From NCBI GenBank assembly GCA_016722945.1, contig JAEQMT010000022.1, positions 1 to 64,000 on the forward strand: a stretch of 64,000 nucleotides of DNA, read 5' to 3'. Both the position numbers and the translations under genes were made by a program. Below are positions 58,760-64,000 of this stretch, in pieces (position 1 is the first letter of the stretch; each line of letters begins with the position of its first letter). The notes beneath the pieces were generated by a model. It was given only the letters and a program-made list of their open reading frames with translations. It was not told the DNA's origin and did no database searches. This DNA comes from Desulfofustis sp. PB-SRB1 (GTDB lineage Bacteria > Desulfobacterota > Desulfobulbia > Desulfobulbales > Desulfocapsaceae).

Positions 58760-59551
58760 ATGGAAACACCCTGCAAAGATCTCATTGACACCCACTGCCA
58801 CCTGGATGCGGCCGTATTCGCCGGTGACCATGAGGCCGTCCATGAACAGGCCCGGCGTGCCGGGGTGACGACCATGGTGGTGCCGGGGATTAGCTGCCGG
58901 GGCTGGTGGCGGCTGCTCGATCTGTGCACGCGGCTGGTCGGCTGCTACCCCGCCCTGGGGCTTCACCCCCTGTTCCTCGGGGATCATTGTGGTGAACATC
59001 TGGGCGAATTGGAGCGGCTTATCGCCACTCACCCGGTTTGTGCGGTTGGGGAGATCGGGCTTGATTTCTGGGATAAAGAAGCTGATTCGGAAAGCCAGGG
59101 AAAATTGTTCGCCGATCAGGTTGCCATCGCCGCCCAGGCGAAGTTGCCGCTTATCCTGCATGTCCGTAAGGCACACGACCAGGTTTTGGCGATGTTACGG
59201 CGTCTGCGCTTTTCCCACGGCGGTATTGTCCACAGTTTCAGTGGCAGCCTGCGGCAGGCGCACCGCTACGCTGAACTGGGTTTTTGCCTTGGAGTAAGCG
59301 GTACCGTTACCTATGAGCGTGCCACCCGGGTGCGTGGGGTTGTTGCCGCCATGCCCCTTGCCGACCTGGTACTGGAAACAGATGCACCTGATATCGCCCC
59401 CGCCGGGTGCCGAGGCGAGCGCAACAGCCCGGCCAATCTGCCCCTTGTTCTTGAAGCGCTCAGTGTCATCCGCTCTGAGTCTGGCGCGGATATCGGGGCC
59501 GCTACCAGTGCCAATGCCCGTAGACTTTTTGGTATTGGCGCGATTGATTGA
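58760..59551 (+). CDS. TatD-family metal-dependent hydrolase
   Basis: 263 residues from the ATG at 58760 (GTGs at 58754 and 58757 are also possible). Metal ligands: DTHCHLDAAVF, the Glu in GEIGLDFW, HVRKAH, HSFSG and ETDAPDIAP. TIM-barrel nuclease of the TatD type, acting as 3'-5' exonuclease or on D-aminoacyl-tRNA in relatives. Monocistronic. Confidence 0.9.
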   Translation: METPCKDLIDTHCHLDAAVFAGDHEAVHEQARRAGVTTMVVPGISCRGWWRLLDLCTRLVGCYPALGLHPLFLGDHCGEHLGELERLIATHPVCAVGEIGLDFWDKEADSESQGKLFADQVAIAAQAKLPLILHVRKAHDQVLAMLRRLRFSHGGIVHSFSGSLRQAHRYAELGFCLGVSGTVTYERATRVRGVVAAMPLADLVLETDAPDIAPAGCRGERNSPANLPLVLEALSVIRSESGADIGAATSANARRLFGIGAID

Positions 59552-59664
59552 CTCGTGAAAATTCCTCTTTGAGTCAAGCAGGAGTTGACCAGAAATTCCT
59601 GGATTCCCGCATCCGCGGGAATGACGGTAGATAGAAAATTCAGGGCTTTTGCGACGCCACTGCA
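59545..59664 (-). repeat. REP/MITE family 2, decayed copy
   Basis: The central hairpin ATTCCCGC-ATCC-GCGGGAAT (59603-59622) is intact. The outer parts (GACTCGTGAAAATTCC; CAGGGCTTTTGCGACGCCAC) only resemble the complete copy. Confidence 0.6.
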
Positions 59665-59723
59665 ATCGAAAGAGATTGATCAACGATGGTATCAACGCGA
59701 TAACAATGTTATAGTAACATCTT

Positions 59724-61142
59724 ATGAGCGCCCCATCCGCCACTACTACTTCCCTTGAACGATCCGCTCTAATCGTGGCGGTGCTGACCTCATTTATGGG
59801 GCCGTTCATGATATCTTCGGTCAACGTCGCCCTGCCGACCATTCAGGCCGATTTTGATCTGGGTGCGGTGCAGTTGAGCTGGATATCCACCGCCTATCTG
59901 CTGGCGGTGGCGGTGGGACTGGTGCCGGCCGGTAAGGTGGCCGATATTTATGGACGAAAGATAGTCTTTGTTGCCGGTCTATTTCTGTATACCATTGCCG
60001 TGGGTGGCGCCGCTATTGCCACGAGCGGCGGCTGGCTGATTGGGGCACGGGTAGGGCAGGGGCTGGGGGCGGCGATGTTCGTCACCACCGGTATGGCCAT
60101 CATCACATCTGTTTTTCCACCAAATCGGCGGGGTCGGGTGATCGGCATCTATGTGGCGGCGGTCTATATCGGCCTCTCGGCGGGGCCTTTTTTCGGCGGC
60201 ATCATCACCCAGCAGTTTGGTTGGCGGGCGCTCTTTTATCTGGTGTTCCCCTTTGGTGTTTTCCTGATCCTCTTGACCCTTGGCTACCTCAAAGGGGAAT
60301 GGCGCGGCGAGCCCGGCCAGCGTCTGGATGTGGCGGGCTGCGTTCTCTATGGGACGGCTCTGTGTTGTCTGGTCTATGGCGCCACCCGGTTGCCGTCAAT
60401 CATCGGCGCCCTGCTTGGCGGCGGCGGTGTTATTCTGTTGATTGTTTTTGTGCGGCATCAATTGCGGGCATCGTATCCGGTGTTCGAGGTGCGGCTCTTT
60501 GCCGCCAACAAGACCTTCGCCTTTTCAAGTCTGGCGGCGCTGCTCAACTATTCCGCCACCTTTGCCGTAACCTTTCTGCTCAGTCTCTATCTCCAGTATA
60601 TAAAAGGCATGTCACCGCAAAGTGCCGGTTCCATCCTGATGGCACAGCCGGTAATGATGGCCCTGTTGTCGCCGGTAGCGGGTCGCCTGTCCGACCGAAT
60701 CGAGCCGCGTCTGCTGGCCACCGCGGGGATGAGTGTGACGGTGGTGGGCGTGATGTTTTTTATCATGATCGATACGGCTACCCCGGTTGGTCTTATTGTC
60801 GCCAATCTGATCATACTCGGCACCGGTTTCGCACTGTTTTCCTCGCCCAATATGAGCGCCATCATGGGAGCGGTGGAACAGCGTCTCTACGGGGTGGCTT
60901 CGGGTGCGGTGGCAACCATGCGGCTTCTGGGGCAGATGGCGAGCATGGCCATTGCCACCGTGGTGTTGTCGCTGCTTATCGGTTCCCGGGCCATCACCCC
61001 GCCACTGTATGATCGATTTCTTGACAGTCTGCACCTGGTGTTTGCGATCTCGGCCCTGTTATGCAGTGCCGGCATCTATTTTTCCTGGTTCCGCGGTTCG
61101 CTGTTTGATCCGGAAAACGGCAAGAGCGAAGGTGAGTTTTGA
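59724..61142 (+). CDS. DHA2-family MFS efflux transporter (second)
   Basis: 472 residues, 14 helices. GPFMISSVNVALPTIQADF, GKVADIYGRKIVFVAG and YIGLSAGPFFGGIITQQFGW are DHA2 motifs. It differs clearly from the 37605 protein (no Asp in the helix-1 motif, where ISSVN stands for LDSSMVN), so the substrate differs. Monocistronic; a family-2 repeat lies just before it. Confidence 0.87.
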   Translation: MSAPSATTTSLERSALIVAVLTSFMGPFMISSVNVALPTIQADFDLGAVQLSWISTAYLLAVAVGLVPAGKVADIYGRKIVFVAGLFLYTIAVGGAAIATSGGWLIGARVGQGLGAAMFVTTGMAIITSVFPPNRRGRVIGIYVAAVYIGLSAGPFFGGIITQQFGWRALFYLVFPFGVFLILLTLGYLKGEWRGEPGQRLDVAGCVLYGTALCCLVYGATRLPSIIGALLGGGGVILLIVFVRHQLRASYPVFEVRLFAANKTFAFSSLAALLNYSATFAVTFLLSLYLQYIKGMSPQSAGSILMAQPVMMALLSPVAGRLSDRIEPRLLATAGMSVTVVGVMFFIMIDTATPVGLIVANLIILGTGFALFSSPNMSAIMGAVEQRLYGVASGAVATMRLLGQMASMAIATVVLSLLIGSRAITPPLYDRFLDSLHLVFAISALLCSAGIYFSWFRGSLFDPENGKSEGEF

Positions 61143-61375
61143 CGATCATGTCGATCGCGGCAACATTGAGCAAGTTTCTTTAACTTTTCCCGCCAGTCTG
61201 GTCTGTGATCTTGCATTCACTCATAGCTCATCTCTGGTGGGGTGGGGCTAATCATCTCCCCATAGCTGTTGCCAACTAATACGCAACGTGGTATCACGTC
61301 GGGGCGATAGTGAGATATCCTGAAAATATCGCGTCTGGCAGCAGTTAATCCAACCCTGAGAAAAAGGAGGAAACG

Positions 61376-62404
61376 ATGAAACGTCTAGCAAGTTCAGTCG
61401 TGGTTGCACTTCTGCTTACGGTTTTTTCCGCCCCCGCCTGGTCGGACAACGGCGATACCCTGAAGGCTATCAAGGAGAGAGGGTACATGATGGTGGGTGT
61501 TAACGGCGATCTGTTCGGCTTCGGCAAGGCCGATCAGAAAGGCGTCTGGCAAGGTCTCGACGTGGACACGGCGCGGGCCGTGGCGGTTGCCGTGTTCGGT
61601 GATCTCAACGATCGGATCCGCTGGGTGCCGCTTACCGCCAAGACCCGTTTTACCGCCCTGCAGTCCAAGGAGATTGATGTCCTGACCAGAAACGCCACCC
61701 AGACTCTGACCCGTGACACTGCTCTGGGGCTTAATTTCGTCCAGGTGAATTATTATGACGGCCAGGGCTTCATGGTGCCCAAGGCGCTGGGGGTGAGCAG
61801 CGCCTCGGAACTGGCCGGCGCCACCGTCTGTGTCTTGCCCGGCACCACCACCGAGCAGAATGCCGCTGATTATTTCCGCTCCAATGACATGGAATGGAAC
61901 ACGGTTACCATCGAGTCCACCGCCGAGCTTGCCCAGGCCTTTTACGCCGGGCGCTGCGACGTGATGACCTCGGATGCCTCACAGCTTGCCGGCCTGCGGG
62001 CCAGTGCTCCCAATCCCGGCGACTATATGATCCTGCCGGAGATTATCTCCAAGGAGCCCCTGGCCCCGGCGGTGCGTCATGGCGATGACCAATGGATGGA
62101 TATCGTCAATTTCTCCGTGCTGGCCATGATCAACGCCGAGGAACTTGGTATCACCTCGGAAAATGTTGACGAGATGCTCTCCTCCAAGAATCCCAAGATC
62201 CAGCGTTTCCTTGGTGTTTCACCGGGCAATGGCGAGGCCCTCGGCCTCGATGAGAAGTTTGCCTACAACATCATCAAGCAGGTGGGCAACTATGGCGAGG
62301 TATTTGAGCGCAACGTCGGCGTCAATACGCCCCTTGGCCTGGAGCGTGGCCTCAATGCGTTGTGGACTAATGGCGGGTTGATGTATTCGCCGCCGTTCAA
62401 ATAG
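61376..62404 (+). CDS. aapJ: General L-amino-acid ABC transporter binding protein, AapJ-like
   Basis: 342 residues. Signal peptide MKRLASSVVVALLLTVFSAPAWS, then GYMMVGVNGDLFGFGKADQ, GLDVDTARAVAVAVFGD and TRNATQTLTRDTALGLNF, the AapJ/BztA type. The mature body ends NVGVNTPLGLERGLNALWTN as in AapJ. It captures various L-amino acids in the periplasm. AAGGAGG directly before the ATG. Followed by aapQ. Confidence 0.93.
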   Translation: MKRLASSVVVALLLTVFSAPAWSDNGDTLKAIKERGYMMVGVNGDLFGFGKADQKGVWQGLDVDTARAVAVAVFGDLNDRIRWVPLTAKTRFTALQSKEIDVLTRNATQTLTRDTALGLNFVQVNYYDGQGFMVPKALGVSSASELAGATVCVLPGTTTEQNAADYFRSNDMEWNTVTIESTAELAQAFYAGRCDVMTSDASQLAGLRASAPNPGDYMILPEIISKEPLAPAVRHGDDQWMDIVNFSVLAMINAEELGITSENVDEMLSSKNPKIQRFLGVSPGNGEALGLDEKFAYNIIKQVGNYGEVFERNVGVNTPLGLERGLNALWTNGGLMYSPPFK

Positions 62405-62518
62405 CAGTCGTTTCCGGTTCCCGGGCCCATTTCCTGGTCTGTATCGAAAAGAAGTGACGAGCGCACCCCTGCTCTCTCTAATCCGGGGTGCGCTCAGCCC
62501 TGAAGGCGTCGCCATCTC

Positions 62519-63697
62519 ATGAACGCCGAACAACTCCATCCCGCCAAGAGTCATTTTTACAACGACGAGCGTTTTCGCGCCGTCATCTACCAACTTGTCA
62601 CCGCCCTGCTGGTGGCGGCCCTTGGCTATTACCTGATATCCAATGTTCAGGAAAACATGGCCAAACAATCCATCGCCAGCGGGTTTGGCTTTGTCGATAA
62701 AGAGGCGGCGTTTGAGATCGGTGAATCGCTGATCGACTATTCCGCCGCCGACACCTACGGCAGAGCACTGTTGGTGGGGGTTATCAATACCCTGAAGGTG
62801 TCTGCTATCGGGATGGTGCTGACCACCATTCTGGGCGCCTTTATCGGCGTCTGCATGCTTTCGTCAAACTGGCTTGTTTCCCGTCTCGGCTTCATGTATG
62901 TGGAGCTGTTTCAGAATATTCCGGTGTTGCTCCAACTTTTTTTCTTCTATGCCCTTTTCTATGAGGCGTTTCCCGGTCCGCGGCAGGCCCTCAACCCGAT
63001 CCCCGGTCTCTTTATCACCAATCGCGGCATCGATTTCGGGGTGCCGGCCGCCGATCCGGTCTGGGGTATGGTTATCTGGGTACTTGTCGGCGCCGTTTTG
63101 CTTTCCTATGGACTGAAACGCTGGGCCACCTGGCGCCAGCGCACAACCGGTCGCCAGTTCCCGGTATTCTGGGTCTCGACGGCGATGCTTCTGTTTCTGC
63201 CGCTTGTTGTCTGGCTCGCCGGCGGCGCCCCGACCGAGATGGATGTGCCGGTGCTCAGCGGGTTTAATTTCAAGGGCGGGCTCAATATCAGCCCGGAGTT
63301 TTCCGCCCTGCTTATCGGCCTGGTGCTTTATACCGCTTCCTTTATTGCCCAGATCGTCCGCGCCGGGATTCAGTCCATCAACCGCGGCCAGACCGAGGCG
63401 GCCATGTCCATCGGGCTCAAGCCGGGGCTTGTCCTGCAGCTGGTTATTTTTCCCCAGGCCCTGCGGGTGATTGTGCCGCCGTTGACCAGTCAGTTGCTCA
63501 ATCTCACCAAGAACAGTTCGCTGGCGGTGGCCATCGGCTATCCCGATTTTGTCCAGGTGGCCGGTACCACCATCAATCAGACCGGTCAGGCGGTGGAGGG
63601 CGTAGCCCTGATGATGATGGTCTATCTGAGTTTCAGTCTCACTACATCGGCCTTTATGAACTGGTATAACCGCCGTATCAAGATTGTCGAGCGGTAA
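62519..63697 (+). CDS. aapQ: Amino-acid ABC transporter permease, AapQ-like
   Basis: 392 residues. The N-terminal helix ALLVAALGYYLISNVQENMA, the His/Glu/Gln-permease domain (GRALLVGVINTLKVSAIGMV, VELFQNIPVLLQLFFFYALF), a long family-specific insert, and the ABC-contact EAA loop RGQTEAAMSIGLKPG with PQALRVIVPPLTSQ. It forms the channel with AapM. 114 bp after aapJ. Confidence 0.92.
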   Translation: MNAEQLHPAKSHFYNDERFRAVIYQLVTALLVAALGYYLISNVQENMAKQSIASGFGFVDKEAAFEIGESLIDYSAADTYGRALLVGVINTLKVSAIGMVLTTILGAFIGVCMLSSNWLVSRLGFMYVELFQNIPVLLQLFFFYALFYEAFPGPRQALNPIPGLFITNRGIDFGVPAADPVWGMVIWVLVGAVLLSYGLKRWATWRQRTTGRQFPVFWVSTAMLLFLPLVVWLAGGAPTEMDVPVLSGFNFKGGLNISPEFSALLIGLVLYTASFIAQIVRAGIQSINRGQTEAAMSIGLKPGLVLQLVIFPQALRVIVPPLTSQLLNLTKNSSLAVAIGYPDFVQVAGTTINQTGQAVEGVALMMMVYLSFSLTTSAFMNWYNRRIKIVER

Positions 63698-63704
63698 CCG
63701 GTCG

Positions 63705-64000
63705 ATGAACACTATGGAATCCAGCCGGGAAATCAGGCCCCCCTCCAACAATGTGGGGGTGGTCGGCTGGCTCAAACACAATCTTTTTAACGGTGTCTTT
63801 AACTCAATCATTACCCTGGTGGTCCTTGCCGTTCTGATCAGGGTCGTCCCGCAGTTTATCCAGTGGGCCTTTATCGATGCGGTATGGTTCACCTCCGGCA
63901 AAGAGTGTCACGAAGCCTCCGGGGCCTGCTGGTCGGTGGTCACCAAGAATATTCGCTTTAACATTTTTGGTTACTATCCCTACGATCAGCAGTGGCGGCC
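63705..64000 (+). CDS. aapM: Amino-acid ABC transporter permease, AapM-like (cut by right edge)
   Basis: 98 residues before the window ends. Opens MNTMESSREIRPPSNNVGVV, then WLKHNLFNGVFNSIITLVVL and VPQFIQWAFIDAVW, as at the start of AapM permeases. 7 bp after the aapQ stop. The rest, and an expected aapP ATPase, lie outside. Confidence 0.85.
   Translation, partial: MNTMESSREIRPPSNNVGVVGWLKHNLFNGVFNSIITLVVLAVLIRVVPQFIQWAFIDAVWFTSGKECHEASGACWSVVTKNIRFNIFGYYPYDQQWR

Noticed and set aside
62864-63901. 345-aa minus-strand reading frame opposite aapQ/aapM
   Set aside because: Antisense shadow; the plus strand carries conserved permease motifs.
1-64000. CRISPR arrays, tRNA and rRNA genes
   Set aside because: No regularly spaced repeats, cloverleaf or rRNA segments were noticed on either strand.

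Overview
The window reads as bacterial chromosome from a Gram-negative, probably marine or otherwise salt-exposed organism. The combination of a mitochondrial-type elongation factor G, a eukaryotic-type HisA, a free-standing AICAR transformylase and an Mrp-type Na+/H+ antiporter operon points tentatively to Deltaproteobacteria/Desulfobacterota. No rRNA, tRNA or taxon-defining sulfate-reduction gene is present, so the placement is inference.

Left end (1-10.8 kb) is accessory and decayed. It holds the start of a serine recombinase module on the minus strand running off the edge. Next are two tandem 1203-bp copies of a 5'-truncated group II intron reverse transcriptase with its domain V-VI RNA tail; one copy carries a complete 1390-bp IS3-family element with a 3-bp target duplication and a broken transposase. 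An SDR-like gene, an amino-acid-binding protein, an Fsr-like MFS carrier, a wrecked cation/H+ antiporter gene, a Phd-VapC toxin-antitoxin pair, a cfa remnant and azlCD follow. A 141-bp MITE-like element with 17-bp terminal inverted repeats occurs three times (5.1, 8.6 and 43.4 kb).

10.8-20.5 kb is a tightly overlapping minus-strand lipid-modification operon (Cfa-like methyltransferase, DUF1365, FAD amine-oxidase-like protein, SDR, NTF2-like, chalcone-isomerase-like, DUF3833 lipoprotein). Behind it lie a GPH carrier, a TVP38/DedA-like protein, a DUF2141 protein and a second SDR, divergent from a Crp/Fnr regulator. 20.7-27.4 kb has a CBS protein, a TauE/SafE exporter, mtEFG1-like EF-G, a P-loop ATPase and eukaryotic-type HisA.

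27.6-35.1 kb is a nine-gene Mrp/Mnh-type cation/proton antiporter operon with three different ND2/4/5-like subunits. One of its genes has no usual start codon. A porin, lipoprotein, DHA2 efflux pump, receiver-GAF-histidine kinase, DinG-like helicase, polyprenyl diphosphate synthase, RelE-type toxin-antitoxin pair and ilvBN follow.

48.1-53.6 kb is the most striking part: crtI-crtB-crtY-blh followed by a seven-helix rhodopsin. The first four genes make retinal from geranylgeranyl diphosphate. The rhodopsin carries N98-D102-Q109 and the retinal lysine K243, which is the NDQ signature of light-driven outward sodium pumps (KR2 type). With the Mrp operon 13 kb away, the window could encode a light-charged Na+ circuit. 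The rest is housekeeping: pilT and a cNMP-binding partner, a purH transformylase half, a short glmU, DUF2179, TatD, a second DHA2 pump and the start of an aapJQM amino-acid ABC transporter cut by the right edge.
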